A DNA stretch of 64,000 bases from Clonostachys chloroleuca. Lineage: Eukaryota; Ascomycota; Sordariomycetes; Hypocreales; Bionectriaceae. Shown in pieces: positions 35,404 through 49,876 of the stretch. Position 1 is the stretch's first letter. Each line of letters begins with the position of its first letter. The translations under genes and the position numbers were made by a program. The notes beneath the pieces were generated by a model. The model was not told the DNA's origin. It worked only from the letters and a program-made list of their open reading frames with translations, and ran no database searches. Location of the stretch: contig JBANAY010000003.1 of the NCBI GenBank assembly GCA_037952775.1, positions 14,632,001 through 14,696,000 of the forward strand, in the 5' to 3' direction.

Positions 35404-36759
35404 TTAAGCTTTATTTACATGTTGAACAATCCATTGGCTTTGGATCATGACACCGTTGTAAGGCGCAACATCACCATCAATAAGACTGGATGGTATGCCG
35501 ACCTTGGCTGCACCAAAATCCACCAGGTTCCACGCATGTCCCTTCAATGGTGCGACGTCCAAGTCTACTCCGATGTGGCCGGCCTGATTGAATGTTAGCT
35601 ACCATAGTTTTGCATAGGGTTACAGCTACTCGCTCCCTACCTTTCGCACTATATCAACGAATTGCACAATATCCCGACTGAAATGATCGAGCTCTCCAGT
35701 CATGAATAGAGCTTTGGGTGGCAGGATTTCCCTCCACCCCCTGTGTATTCTATGGGATTAGTGTACTTGTCGAGGGGCTTTCCGCCCATGTACGCACTGC
35801 GCCAACGGTCAAGGGTTGGTTTGTCCAAACAGTCCACCCCATCAAGTAACTGCGGCGGTTGCCGGTCGTTTCTTAGGTTAACCCAAGGACACGCCAGGCA
35901 CAGCGCAATGATGGCACTTTTGGCGTTCTGCGACATGGCTCGGATGTCGGGATGGGGTTCATGGAGATGTCGTAACAGTGCCAGACAAAGGTTTCCGCCA
36001 GCTGAATCACCCATCAAGATAATAGGTTTTTCAAAGGCTGTCAAATACTCAAATGCAGCAACAATTTGCCTCAGGCCGCCAGGATATGGGCTATCTGGCG
36101 CGAGATCATAACCTACAGAAAAGATATCTGCAATAATCCCACGTTGTTTCAACTCAACACTAAGCTGAAGAGCGTATGCGGACGTGGCTTCTGGAGACCC
36201 TGAGGTGAAGCCACCCCCATGCACATACATGATCAAATGAGTTGAGTCTCTCAACTTTGGAGTGAAGATAGCCCGAAAATATGAATTCTGGACCTGGATT
36301 ACGAATATGTTATTTCATGTCTCCTTTCAACGTGCCGGAAGACTTACCACTTCAATCGAGGCCTCTCGTTCTTCCAGCGTGTTACACGCAAATAAATGTG
36401 TACTTGGTGGAACTGGTGGACCGGTCACAGCTCGAAACTGCGGTATGGACAGCCACCTTGCCATCCTATGCAGTGTTAGCCCTCCCCAGTCCGTCAGGAT
36501 ATGAGCTTCCTACCATCTGATTGATGCATTTGTCATGATATGGGGCAGGTCTGGGCATGCCTGACCGAATAATCGAGCAAGCCAATGCTCGACCTTAACC
36601 CGAGGCACAACATAGACTAGGTGGAATGGATTCACGTGAGCATAAAAGTCGAACTAGTCAAGCACTCCGTGGGCATCGAGTCTACTTACTCCTTAGCAGG
36701 CGTAGCACCAAGGCAAAACGCCAGTTTTGGACCGTAGCTTCCAGCGAATTTTGATGCAT
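35404..36759 (-). pseudogene. HSL-type alpha/beta hydrolase, broken by stop and frameshift
   Basis: All parts of a hormone-sensitive-lipase-like esterase are present: oxyanion motif MYVHGGGFTSG, nucleophile elbow GDSAGGN, acid region FMTGELDHF, and His in LKGHAWNLVD. Introns at 36294-36347 and 35584-35640 are canonical (GTAAGT and GCTAAC branch). Two lesions exist. A TAG at 36510-36512 falls in frame between NASIRW and EAHILTDWGG. A frame change falls in a GGGGG run near 35750: GGGGK is read, while the frame W-R-EILPPKALFM is needed. The N-terminus is unsure; an ATG at 36757-36759 opens a short exon whose join to the next exon does not keep frame. Such enzymes cleave esters or lactones, so this gene would act right after the BVMO step. 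Confidence 0.75.
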
Positions 36760-37233
36760 TTGAAACTGAACTAACCTACTACTAAGGTATATAATACTGG
36801 CAGCAAGAATATTCAAGACGGATTTCTTCAGATAGCTTATTCCAAATACTCGTCTACTTGTTGCTCGGCTACTCGGCTCCCACCCTGCTACATGCAAAGG
36901 ATTGGAACATAATGACATCCTACGCCGAGTCAGCTCGCCGTCCCCCGCATCCCAGACTCCCCACGGTGGATCCGCAGACGGTGCATACAAGAGCCTGCCT
37001 GGGGAAGAGGGGAAGATATTGACGCAAACTGTAGAATATTCGGTGATTAAGACAGAGAGCTATCCAACGATTATACATCGCCTAGTTAAGGATCTCCTCG
37101 GTCGAAGCTAACTTTGCGCTAGCCGAGGGTTTACCGCAGCGAAACACGGACCTGCACTCTTTCTCTATACCACCGCCGCCCCTGCTGCCGCTTAGTCAAG
37201 GGACAAGAAGTATCACCGCATAGCTCTGAGAAA
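36760..37233. promoter_or_regulatory. Divergent intergenic region, hydrolase/SDR1
   Basis: 474 bp separate the hydrolase relic and SDR1, which start in opposite directions. An AC/CT-rich stretch (CTCTTTCTCTATACCACCGCC) precedes the SDR1 ATG. No clear repeat motif. Confidence 0.35.
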
Positions 37234-38175
37234 ATGGCTTCCAAGTTAACAAGCCTCGATGGCCGTGTTGCCATCATTACGGGGGCAGGAGGGGGTCTTG
37301 GGCGCGAGTACGCCTTGTTACTCGCAGCATACGGGGCGCGAGTCGTCGTGAATGACTACGGCGGTTCTCTCAGCGGAGAAAGGGGCACAGTCTCGCGTGC
37401 ACAGGGTGTGGTTGACGAGATCAAGGCCACGGGAGGCGAGGCCATCGCCGACGGTCATGATATCTCCATTCAGGAAGAGGTCAAGGCCCTCGTCCAGGCG
37501 ACCTTGGACAGTTACGGAACGGTGGACATATTGGTCAACAATGCAGGCACTGCAGGTTCAATCAGTAGTCACGACAACGTCAATGTCGTCTCTTTCCGCC
37601 GGACGTGGGAGATTGCTGCCCTTGGAACCATCATGCTCATCAGCGCCGTCTATCCCACTATGGAGAAGAATGGGTACGGGCGCATCATCACAACGGGGTC
37701 GGACAGCCTCTTTGGAATGGGCGCCGGGGGAGACGGTGGCTACACATCAAGCAAGGGAGCTGTCTTTGGGCTCACGAGAGACATTGGTCGTATGAGCCCT
37801 AAGCATGGCATCAAAATCAACGGAGTCATGCCCTCTGCCGCCTCTCGAATGTCCGACCTATCAGAGGTCATCAAGCGCATCACTCGGCAGTTCTACAAGC
37901 CACATCTGGTGGCTGACTTTGTTGTTGCTCTAGCCAGCGAGCAGTGCCCAGTCTCTGGCGAGCTGTTCAGTGTCGGTGGCGGGCGAGCTGCAAGGGTCGT
38001 GATAGCAACAGTTCCTGGGCATGTCGGCGAGTCATCCCCTGAAGGCTACCTGGCCAACTGGGACAAGGTCATGGGCTCCTCAGTCGATGTCTACATCCCT
38101 ACGGACACAATAGATGTAGTTTCCTACGCAATCAAGCAAGCCACGGGTGAGGATGTGGGTAGATTAGAACTATGA
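37234..38175 (+). CDS. Short-chain dehydrogenase/reductase, multifunctional beta-oxidation (MFE-2) type
   Basis: Single exon, 313 aa. Cofactor motif TGAGGGLG (16-23), DYGG near 41-44, NNAG (102-105), and catalytic Ser near 156-158, Tyr170 and Lys174 (GYTSSKGAVFGL). The C-terminal extension ending GEDVGRLEL follows a short block GELFSVGGGRAARV. This is the pattern of the dehydrogenase part of peroxisomal multifunctional enzyme 2 and its stand-alone fungal relatives. It would oxidise a 3-hydroxyacyl-CoA or an alcohol with NAD(P). No SKL-type peroxisomal signal is seen at the C-terminus (REL/LEL). It is complete and in frame, with codon use like the neighbouring SDR. Confidence 0.9.
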   Translation: MASKLTSLDGRVAIITGAGGGLGREYALLLAAYGARVVVNDYGGSLSGERGTVSRAQGVVDEIKATGGEAIADGHDISIQEEVKALVQATLDSYGTVDILVNNAGTAGSISSHDNVNVVSFRRTWEIAALGTIMLISAVYPTMEKNGYGRIITTGSDSLFGMGAGGDGGYTSSKGAVFGLTRDIGRMSPKHGIKINGVMPSAASRMSDLSEVIKRITRQFYKPHLVADFVVALASEQCPVSGELFSVGGGRAARVVIATVPGHVGESSPEGYLANWDKVMGSSVDVYIPTDTIDVVSYAIKQATGEDVGRLEL

Positions 38176-38404
38176 TAGTAAATACTCCTGGTCCTCTGAA
38201 ACTGAAACAGACTATAATCGAGAACCGTCCGAATCCGGATAAATCAAGACGCAGGTTTTGTCATGGCGCATCTTCCTATTGACTCATTAGTCAATACTAG
38301 CAGCCAGTGGCGTAGTCAATTATGTATACAAACCCCATGATCGCTACTGACCACATTATTGTAACTCGCAATTTGTAACCACCATCTTCAGCCCTCCCCA
38401 CGCC

Positions 38405-39271
38405 ATGAATAGCCCAGGTCTTCACCAGTTGCGGGGTCGCAATGCGGTCATTACAGGCGGTGCTGCCGGATTGGGTGCTTCTCTCGCTTTTGAAGCAGCA
38501 TCACTGGGGATGAGAGTGATTGTCGTTGATATTGATATTGAGGCTGCGCAGCAAACTGTGAGCCAGATCACAAGGAGTGGAGGCGCCGCCGACTATATCA
38601 AGACCGACGTCTCCGTGGCCGCAGAGGTCGATAAGCTTGCAGAATCAGTCTACCAGAAGCATGGCTCGGTCAGTCTTCTAATCAACAACGCCGGAATCGA
38701 GACCCTTGGCCTTCCCTGGGATATCCCGCCTGAGCGATGGGCAGCCACCATCAACGTGAACATTCAGGGCGTCGTCAGCTCTGTGCGAGCTTTTCTTCCC
38801 CGCATGATTGCGTCTGGGGAGGAAAGCTGGGTTGCCAACGTGGGGAGCGTAGGTACAATAGGCGTTGTACCAGCCCAGACAGCATACATCATGACCAAGG
38901 CCGCCGTTCAAGCTTTTACGGAGGGGCTCTTTGCGGAGATGCAACTCCAGCACTCTCCCATTCACATATCCCTCGTACTTCCGGGGCTGCTACGTACTGG
39001 AATTTTTCGCCACAACAGAGACTCGCATCGAACCGGCCAAAGTCAGCTACAAACATATCGCAAGTACCTGAGTCAGCTTGCAGACACCAACGGGATGGAT
39101 GTTGGGGAGGCTAGCAAGCTGATTATGGAGCAAGTTGTGAGTGGGAAATTCTGGATCACGACACACCCAGAAACCTTGGACGATTTTGTCTGCAAGCGGG
39201 TGCAGTGCCTGCAGGAAAAGGGCTCTCCTATGTCAATGATGCCCAAGTCAAGCACTCTCTTCGATTTCTGA
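38405..39271 (+). CDS. Short-chain dehydrogenase/reductase 2
   Basis: Single exon, 288 aa. TGGAAGLG (17-24) binds the dinucleotide; VDID at 41-44 suggests NAD preference. NNAG (94-97) and the catalytic Ser148, Tyr161 and Lys165 (YIMTK) are all present. The C-terminal half, with ASKLIMEQVVSGKFWITTHP, is like SDRs that sit beside BVMO genes in bacteria and fungi (from memory of the family, not searched). A role as alcohol dehydrogenase producing the ketone for the BVMO is plausible. It sits 229 bp downstream of SDR1 in the same direction. Confidence 0.9.
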   Translation: MNSPGLHQLRGRNAVITGGAAGLGASLAFEAASLGMRVIVVDIDIEAAQQTVSQITRSGGAADYIKTDVSVAAEVDKLAESVYQKHGSVSLLINNAGIETLGLPWDIPPERWAATINVNIQGVVSSVRAFLPRMIASGEESWVANVGSVGTIGVVPAQTAYIMTKAAVQAFTEGLFAEMQLQHSPIHISLVLPGLLRTGIFRHNRDSHRTGQSQLQTYRKYLSQLADTNGMDVGEASKLIMEQVVSGKFWITTHPETLDDFVCKRVQCLQEKGSPMSMMPKSSTLFDF

Positions 39272-39636
39272 AAAAACCCGCATTGTGAGGTACGAGAGCC
39301 CATGATTTGATGCCGCTCCCTGGATATGATGGTGGATTCTGTTATGGATACATGTATCTAGAACGTCGCGTCTAGGCTGACTCGTGCCGTTGAGTCATGT
39401 TGCCACTCTCTTAGCTCACAAATCCATCATGACATAAAAACATTAGTCCCGAGGCCCCGAGTCCAGTTCCCTCCCCCGCAATTTGTATGCTCCGGAGGGG
39501 CGCTTCCCCCTCAGCTCACACATCCAATACAATCATACTTGGCATCCAAAACTTCATCTGTCTTCGTTCACTATCCCAAAACCGTGAGAGTCGCGCATAT
39601 AATGTCCATCAATACAACTAATTTGTAGCTAGCACT
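39272..39636. other. Intergenic: promoter of BVMO2
   Basis: 365 bp with a CGCATATAATG TATA-like site near 39592-39602 and a CT-rich stretch before it. No other feature. Confidence 0.4.
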
Positions 39637-41953
39637 ATGGCGATAAACGGTCAATCTGGGATTAATGTTCCACAAGCTGAGCAAAATTTGCTCGGTGAGC
39701 AAGTCAACACACAATATCACCTACACGACCCATCACAGAGGCCACTTCATGTTATTGTCGTAGGTGCAGGGCCGTCTGGAATTGCTACATTGATACGACT
39801 CAAAGAACTGCCCCATATCTCGTTTCGATGCTTCGAGAAGAATGCAGATGTTGGCGGTACCTGGCTGGAGACTCGCTATCCTGGAGCCGCCTGCGATATT
39901 GCAAGTCACGCATACCAGTATACCTTCGAGTCAAAGAAGGACTGGACGAGACAGTGAGCATCATTCAGTGGCTGACAAGCACAGAGAACAAAAGCATAGT
40001 ACTCACAATTCTTGCTCCAGCTTCGCTCCCGCTGAGGAGATAGGAGAATACTTCATCTCAGTTGCTAAAAAGCACGATCTCCACCGGCATATTTCTTTCG
40101 GCTCACGTGCGGTCAGTGCTTTGTGGGATGAGAGAACCTCCAAATGGAAGATCACAATAGCTAGAAAACTCAGCGATTCTAATGATGCAGATCTGCAAAG
40201 CGCTGTTCATGAGGCCGACGTCTTCATCAATGCTGGTGGCATTCTAAATAATTGGAAATGGCCTGATATCAAGGGCCTCAATGATTTCCAAGGACAGCTT
40301 GTTCATACCGCAGCCTGGGTAAGCCATCGTTATTCTGCGACTATCACTACCCTCTACCAATACTGACCGTTGCACTTCTGTATTTCTGTGCAGGATCGGA
40401 GCATTGAGCTCAAAGACAAGAGCGTGGCCATTATCGGCAGTGGAGCGAGCAGCATCCAGGTTGTACCCAGCATACAGCCCGTCTGCGCAAAGCTCGACGT
40501 ATTTGTCCGAAGCCCAACTTACATCCTGCCAACCGTGGGTTTCGGAATTGAATCATCCACCTACAACGAGATTTGTAGGTGATACATACTGACTGAGACA
40601 AATCGTTGCTGACACGTCTCAATAGACACGGCTTCGCAGATCGAGAGATTTTCAACTGATCCCGCGTACTACCAGGCCTTCAGAAAGAAAATCGAGCAAC
40701 AAATGAATGAGAACTTTGCCGGTAGCATCAAATTATCGAGGAACCAGACTGAGGGCCGATCGGTGAGTCTCCAGCTATCTTCGGTTTCCTTCTTTTTGCT
40801 TATAAGTCCCAGTGGGCCGAAGCCAAGATGAAGGGGGCTATCAAGTCACCTGAGTTGCAAGAGAAGCTGGTCCCAAAGTATGTATAGTATTCAAAGCCCT
40901 GGACTATTAATTTCAGTCCGTCGCATCACCCGGATCTAATTTTGGATTGCACAGCTGGGAGCTGGGTTGCAGGCGAATCACACCTGGCCTGCCTTACCTA
41001 AACGCTGTCCAGGAGCAAAATGTCGACATCGTCAGGTCTGGAATCACTCAGATCGCCAAGGATGGCATTTTCACGGACGATGGCCAACTACACAAGGCAG
41101 ATATCATCATATGTGCCACCGGCTTTGACACGTCCTTTAATCGGTACGAGATCACTGGAAGAGGTGGCATCACTCTCAGTAAAAGATGGGAGTCCAAGGG
41201 TCCAGAGGCATATCTGGGAACAGCGGTGGCAGGGCTGCCCAACTACTTTGGTACGAAACATCTATATTATAGGAAGACTAGATCACTGACTTGAAAAGTT
41301 CTCTTGGGGCCAAATTGCCCGATTGCCAATGGCTCACTGATTCCCTGTATAGAATCGAGGTGAGCAGACAACCGGTCGGGAGGAGCGTCCGAACCTAGGA
41401 TGACTGACCAAGACATTTAGCGTGGACTACGTCATGCAAGCCATTGTGAAAATGCAAAGGGATCAGATCAGGTCAATCGAAGTCAAGCAGACCATTCAGG
41501 ATGCTTTCAATAACTACGTGCAGGAAGTACACCAGGGCCTAGTCTGGACTGGCGCTTGTAATAGTTGGTGTGAGTGCCTTAACCTACAACACGCCTGATG
41601 GCAAAGATATCGCGAGCATTTCTCACAACTTTGTACAGACAAGGATCGACTGACGGGACGAGTGACCGCCGTCTGGCCGGGTTCAAGCATTCACTTCATG
41701 GAGATGCTGCAGACTCCGAGGTGGGAGGACTACGAGCTACAATACATGAATGTAGGTACCAATGAGGCATAAACCTCGTATGCGACGACCCTGGCTAATT
41801 CATCTTAGGCAAACCCTTTCAGGTTTATGGGTAATGGCACGTCCAAGCGGGAGGCGTGTGGTGAAGATCTGACATTCTGTAAGTCTTTGAATCACGTCGG
41901 ATGAGCTGTATCAATGCTAACAACGAGAAGATCTTGACGATAAAGTAGTCTAA
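39637..41953 (+). CDS. Baeyer-Villiger-type flavin monooxygenase 2
   Basis: Eleven exons (39637-39953, 40021-40318, 40394-40574, 40626-40762, 40813-40877, 40955-41250, 41299-41359, 41421-41569, 41639-41751, 41809-41878, 41931-41953) sum to 1710 nt, 569 aa, fully in frame. FAD motif GAGPSG (43-48), then KNADVGGTWLE. The Baeyer-Villiger fingerprint is complete: FQGQLVHTAAWD at 195-206. The second Rossmann motif is IIGSGASS, then CATGFD, GPNCPIANGSL and WPGSSIHFME. Ten short introns of 48-77 bp make its structure quite unlike BVMO1 (four introns), so the two are not a recent tandem copy. It should convert a ketone to an ester or lactone with NADPH and O2. It is the best preserved enzyme of the cluster. 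Confidence 0.92.
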
Positions 41954-42873
41954 AAAAATTATTGGCCGTTGAATAGAATAGGTTTCAAAGATGTACAATT
42001 TCAAACCTTCACGTGTTATTCTCACTCAATACTTGTGGTGCATGGCAGAGGCGGCACGAGTCGTTCTCAGCAACTACTTATGTGGAAGGTAATACTGGAG
42101 GCTAATGACCGTAGTACTAGCTGAATCGGGTAGAACAAAGCGCTGCCTCTTATTGGCCTTTCGAAGGGATCGCATTCTGATCTGCGAAATTAGCCATATC
42201 CCTGTCAAGCGGAGGCCGCGGGCTACCAACTGGGTCGCCATACAACGGTCACCTTGCCAAGCTAAGCCCCACAAGGACTCTGCAAAGACTATCTACCCTA
42301 TAATCTCATACATTCTAGATCAGCGACATTCGGAGTTTCGGACGACAACTATCTCGGTGTTTCTGTGGAGTGATGAAGTCTAATATAAGTATAAGTAAAT
42401 AGGCAAAGTGATAGATATTCGGCTGCGGGGTTTTCGGACTCCGTCTAGGTGTATAAGCATAAACCTCTATGTCTTGGTAGAGCCATATCGCGGATATAAA
42501 TTGCATATGTTTCCTACCCATATTTTTTTATGTGGAAGCTTCTTTATCCCATCCATCTTACAAACCAAATTTCAGACCCCTACCGTTCGTCACCTTTGCT
42601 GTCATCATTTTGTTTGTTGACCAGACTACGGTCATCAGGGTCATCAGGGCTCTTAAGTAGGCATTCGTTGTCTTCGATAGAGTTCAGTTGACGGCAAGTG
42701 AGTCACGGCAGCGAGGAAGTTAAGGTTAGGTTGTGAACCTTCTATTAAGCTCTCGGGGTGACTCTTGGCTTTTTTTTTTTTTTTTACTATACGAACTGCA
42801 TTTTACGGCTACATCGCACGTAGCCTGCAAACCTTTCCTTGTAACTTTTTTTGGCTTCGTAAACCACAACCAC
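41954..42873. other. Intergenic region, no supported gene
   Basis: A T-run of about 17 lies near 42768-42785. Short frames only, none with a family motif. Confidence 0.5.
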
Positions 42874-44473
42874 ATGTCTAGCGTTACGTTACCCCAAGAC
42901 CTTGAGACCCGGCTCTTTATCTCGAATGAGCTGGGTTGAGTATTTCCAGTCACGTTTGGGTCAGATTACCCCGTCTAACCTTTTGATGTCGGATGCAGTT
43001 TGTGACATCCAAGTCGGCGGACCGCCTCCGCGCCATCAACTCTAGGACCGGCGAGGTTGTCACATCTGATGTTCACGTTGCAGGAGCAGAAGATGTCGAA
43101 TTGGCAGTAGGAACAGCCAAGAGGCATTCGAGAATAGACCCTGGTCTACTATGTCCGGAAGTAGACGAGGCAAGTTGCTGTGGAAGTTTGCCGACCTGAT
43201 GGAAGCCAATGGCGCTGAGTTGGCTGGTCTCGAATCCTTGGCAATGGGTGCTTTTCCTATTCTGGGCCAGGCAGTGGTAATCAAGAATGCTGCAGACGTG
43301 TTTCGGTGTTAGTACCCCTACCTCCTCCATATGGGTCTACGAGCTACCTTTACAACTTTACAGCCAGGATCCTCGAACTTACTAATCTCATATGTTACAG
43401 ACTATGCTGGCTGGGTAGATAAGCTCTCGGGTGAAAGTTTCCTACCGGAGGATGGTTTAATGAAAATCGTTCAGTATGAACTGATAGGCTTCTGTACTGC
43501 TCTATGCGCTTGGAACTCCTCCTTGATGACCTTTGTGTAGAAGGCTGCTCTAGCTCTAGCGGTAGGGAATACTGTTATTCTCAAATTATCGGAGAAATCT
43601 TCTCTGGGTTTCTTGGGTATCGCTAAACTAATCCCTACTGCTGGATTCCCTTCTGGAGTAGTACAATTCCTGTGTGGAGCGGCTGAGACGGGGAAAGCGC
43701 CTGCCCTGCACCCGTACATTCGCAAGATCACATTTACTGGGTCAGGCTCTCCCGGCCGTAAGATACTAGAAGCTGCATCTAAGAGTAATCTTAATAAAGT
43801 GATACTTGAACTTGGGAGAAAGTCTCCGGGCATTGTGTTTCCAGATACTGACTTCGATAAATGCTCTCAAATGGCAAGACGCCCAACCGTGACTACACCT
43901 GAAAAGCGACTTAGGCTATGATGAGCAGGAGTTTCGAAATATTCTTTCCTATATCGATTCTGGCAAACAGAATGCTGAGCTGATCGTTGGTGGAGCCTCA
44001 AAAGATTATAAGGGATTCTGGATTGAGCCCACTGTTTTCCTAGAATCTTCAGACGATGCAGCTATTTACAAAGAGGAGATTTTTGGCCCTGTGCTTATTT
44101 TGAAAATCTTCACAGATGAGGATCAGGTTATTGGATGGGCTAATGATTTGGATTATGGCCTAGCTGTTGAGTTAAACTAATTACTCCTTTCCTTTTCAAT
44201 AGGTAAGCATATAAACTAACCAGAGTAAACTAGCCTATAGTATCTATTTTCATGAAAGATATTGAACGGGCCCTGCGTGCTGCAGATCAGATCAAGGCTG
44301 GCACGGTTTCTATCAACAGCGGACCTCTACCAAGTGTCAATGCGCCCGTTGGCGGTATAAAACAGAGCGGTTGGGGACGAGAGCTTGGCAAATATGCGCT
44401 TGATGAATTCATAGAGACCAAGTCTATTTTGATCAAGTTCGTGCTATCTCAGATTTGTATATATTATAACTAA
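42874..44473 (+). pseudogene. Aldehyde dehydrogenase, heavily broken
   Basis: ALDH sequence runs across several frames: N-terminal RLFISNEL, then LRAINSRTGEVV, RGKLLWKFADLME, AWNSSLMTF, LALAVGNTVILKLSEKS, TFTGSGSPGRKI, LELGRKSPGIVF, EIFGPVLILKIF, and a C-terminal GGIKQSGWGRELGKYALDEF. Lesions: a frame change near 43122; TAG at 43538-43540 where Trp of WK is expected; loss of the segment with the catalytic Cys (between about 43875 and 43920); and further breaks near 44180. One intron near 43308-43400 (GTTAGT...TTACAG) still looks normal. The Glu of LELGRKSP remains, with Gly changed to Arg. It cannot be active. In the presumed pathway it would oxidise the omega-aldehyde to the acid. Confidence 0.85.
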
Positions 44474-45155
44474 CATTCTGGATAGAATAAGTCCCACCCC
44501 TTTCAATTAAAGTAGCCACCTATCTTAGATTCACACACATACTCTACTGCATACTCTACTGCAGTCAAAGCCCTCAGATTACCCATATTATAGCTCTACC
44601 TTTTCCTTAGATATTGATTTACTTTTATATCTAACAGTATAGATTTATTCTACTTTAACTTCATACCAAGCTCAACAACTAGTGGGACTAAGGTAAGTAG
44701 TACTAGTTGATTCATCATGGCTTGTATTCTCAGGGTTTTTTTTTAATCAAATAAGAGAATATGGGCGATCTTAATATAAGAGAAGTAGTTCTCGGAATTA
44801 AAAAGTTACCTGAAAACAAATCGAATAACAAATTATTATCAAATAGAACCTCAAATACGTAAGGCTCTTGAGTATTTGTTATAAGTCATGAGCAGTCTGC
44901 TTCAACATGTATATAAGTTTGCTCTTTGAATGATAAGCACTTCGATAAAAAGATCCTTGATCTCTCGCTAAACTACCTCACCTACAATCAGACATACATG
45001 GAAATAAGTATAACGCAGGTGCTTGGATGGAATTAAGCTTATAATAATCTTTGTGTATTCATTACTACTCTAAGTCTCGCTATGGACAGAAAGCTCAGTC
45101 TGTATAGCCTGAGACTGATTGACTTTTTCCAGTATCACATACACTGAGCATCAGC
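44474..45155. other. Convergent intergenic region, AT-rich
   Basis: 680 bp between the ALDH relic and the 3' end of the GMC gene. Two small direct repeats (CATACTCTACTGCA) lie at about 44538-44565. No gene. Confidence 0.5.
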
Positions 45156-47313
<2,158 letters not shown>

Positions 47314-49876
47314 ACTAGTCGGAACAGCCAGTCAAGGAGCGACATTAAGTAGCAATTGTAAATTAGTGACCGAAACAGTCAAGAGCTAAACAGCGCGATA
47401 TATAATCCTAAGCGAGACTCCACTAACATACAACCCCAGTAGTTGCCGCCCCTTTCTCCTCTCAAATTCTGGGTCGCATCACGTCTATCCAACCGGAGTG
47501 GGTGGTGTCCGGGTTGCTGTACTGCGGCCATCCTCCGTCAGATTGGTGCGTAACGCTGCCAAGCAGCGTCAAGTGCCACATTTTTGGCAATTAAAGCACA
47601 ATAATGTAACGTCGGGCTAACAGTCTTATTTATCCGTAGCTCATAATACCGGTATCGAGATCGGGACTGGAACCAGGAACGGAAGGAGCCTATGCGTCGA
47701 TGTTGCTGCCAGTGTAACATTGAAGCGAGGGAGGGTTGCTGTGTCATGCTGCCAAGGAGTGTAGTCACGAGCACATTTGATCAAATCACGAGTTGTTCTC
47801 ACATTGAGCAATGTCTCTAATTATCCTTGTCTGGGACTATTGATATTCAATAAAGGTTAGCTATCAGATCTGCCAGAATGCGCTAAATGCATAAGTCAGT
47901 TTTGAAAGAATAGAAGAAGTGACTTAAGTATGCAACCTGGTTCTAAGTTACATGATTCCTAAGTTCAATGGGATATAACGCATTATATCGTTACTAAGAG
48001 GGTGGCAACCAGACGCAAGTGAATGCAAGCATTATATCATCTGGATCACGCAACTCAAGAATCGGACCAGCGGCTATAGAGGCATTGTTTATCTACATAT
48101 TCAAGTTATACCAGACCCAGCCCTCTCGTTCATTGAGGAGTACTCAAGGGTAATGGCGGTGTACTTCCTCCGGCTGCTGTGCTTAGCGATTTGGGCAATA
48201 GCCCCATTGATGCTACTCCATCGAGAATATCAACACATCGCTTTCTGACCTTGCACGGACATCAACGATTGGAAACCGTACAACACAGTCACAACTGCTC
48301 ATGAAGGAATGTAGATTTTGAAGCGCTGCCTACCAACAGCTGGTACGGGCTTTCCTTACCGTCACTCATTCTTCCTCTACTCACCCTTCGACGTTTTTCA
48401 AATGCTTGGCCACCTGCAACTCTCTCTAGAGATTGCTCCGCTCAGCTAGGCGCCCAGTCATTACAGATATATTTGCCCGCGCTATTCGGTGTACAATTCA
48501 TGAATATACCGCATAGCAGAAGACTCAACCCGCCTGGATGTGTTATGTTTATGCCAATGCTTGAGCATCTTCTGATTTTGCCCACTCTTTATAGCATCTT
48601 CGCATGCTGTCACTATTCTCTTCCTGGCGTTGGATGACCTTTCTTTTCGTCTTTATAGAAAGTCAGTTGGCAAAAACACAAAACGACTATTGTATACAAA
48701 CTCGATAGGAAAAATTTTCTAAGCCTGCAAATCAAAGCTTGACCAAGTTGTGTGTCAACCTTTGCATTGCTCTTGACGGGTCCAGATGCGGCGGAAGCGT
48801 TGTAGGACCTCCGTGTCCAAGTCGGCGTTCAATCTTGATTCCGCAAACTCTGAGGGTGGCTTATACTCTTTTCTGTTCTCCTGCCATTCATCCAAGATCT
48901 GTTTTCTTTTTCTTCATTTTTTCATTTGCATATGTCTTCTTGACTTTCTTCTATGTGGCCGCTCCTTCGATATTCCTTTGCTCACGAGCCTCCCTCGTAT
49001 GTTTGTCTAGTTCGTTGATATTGGTCGTTTCTGAGTCGTCAACGAAGAAAGATTTCTTGGGTTGAAGATGGTTGTGTTTGGAAATTATTGATGTTTAGGA
49101 GTTCGTAACAGATAGTTTGTATCCCGCATCTTTCCCACCGCTTGAACTTCTTGTATCCCATTTTCGTTCTAGCAAAGTGATACCCGCTATCATGGGCTGA
49201 TCCATCATTCACTATGGCTCCACTCATGGAAAAGTCCTAATAAATTGCTCATTAAGCTTGGCGAAGACCTCAAACGCCATGTCCACTCTACGTAGTCTGG
49301 ATGCGCCCAGGCCAGCGGAGCCAGCAATAGTCTCTCTGCCTCCGAGTAGGAACCCTGCATACGGCCCACAATGATATACAAATCCATGTGATAAAAAGGT
49401 TCGTCCATTGGGAAAAGGTTCAACCCATTGCTAAGCTCATTAGACCGTAGACGACCTGAATCACATCGCCAGTTTCCTTGGTAGCGGCTACAGACCCAGT
49501 TCTTTCCTAGTTCAGTGCGTCGATAAAGGACAGCGAAGTGGTATGGTGGTTGGTGCTAAAGTCTCGGGGATTTCTTTTGGCGCAGGGGAGCTAGATAAAT
49601 GTTCATGTTGGAGCCAAGCGGGCGATAGGAAGGTATCGTCAACTACCGAGATAACCCACGAGTGTCGAAGCCCGCAGCCCACCCTGTTCGAACGCATACA
49701 TAATTCGCTAGTAACTAATATCAGGAATTCTATGGAAGCCGGCCCGGCTTCGAAGGCAAAAGTAAGGTTTAATTACATAATAGCCGCAGCTACGATGCAA
49801 CAGACCTAGAAGGATTAGGTTATCCGTAAGAGGTCAGTTAGCTAGGTTAGAAAGTCACAACCTAACCGTAACTAAC
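47314..49876. other. Gene-poor region with possible coding traces
   Basis: No family can be named. A minus-strand stretch at about 48770-48890 reads FAESRLNADLDTEVLQRF after a TGA. Another at 49205-49423 reads WAHPDYVEWTWRL. Both look like decayed exons, but too little remains to assign them. The rest is ordinary spacer. Confidence 0.4.

Noticed and set aside
48739..49065. 108-codon plus-strand hydrophobic frame
   Set aside because: T-rich composition gives apparent membrane segments; the opposite strand shows traces of coding instead, and no family fits.
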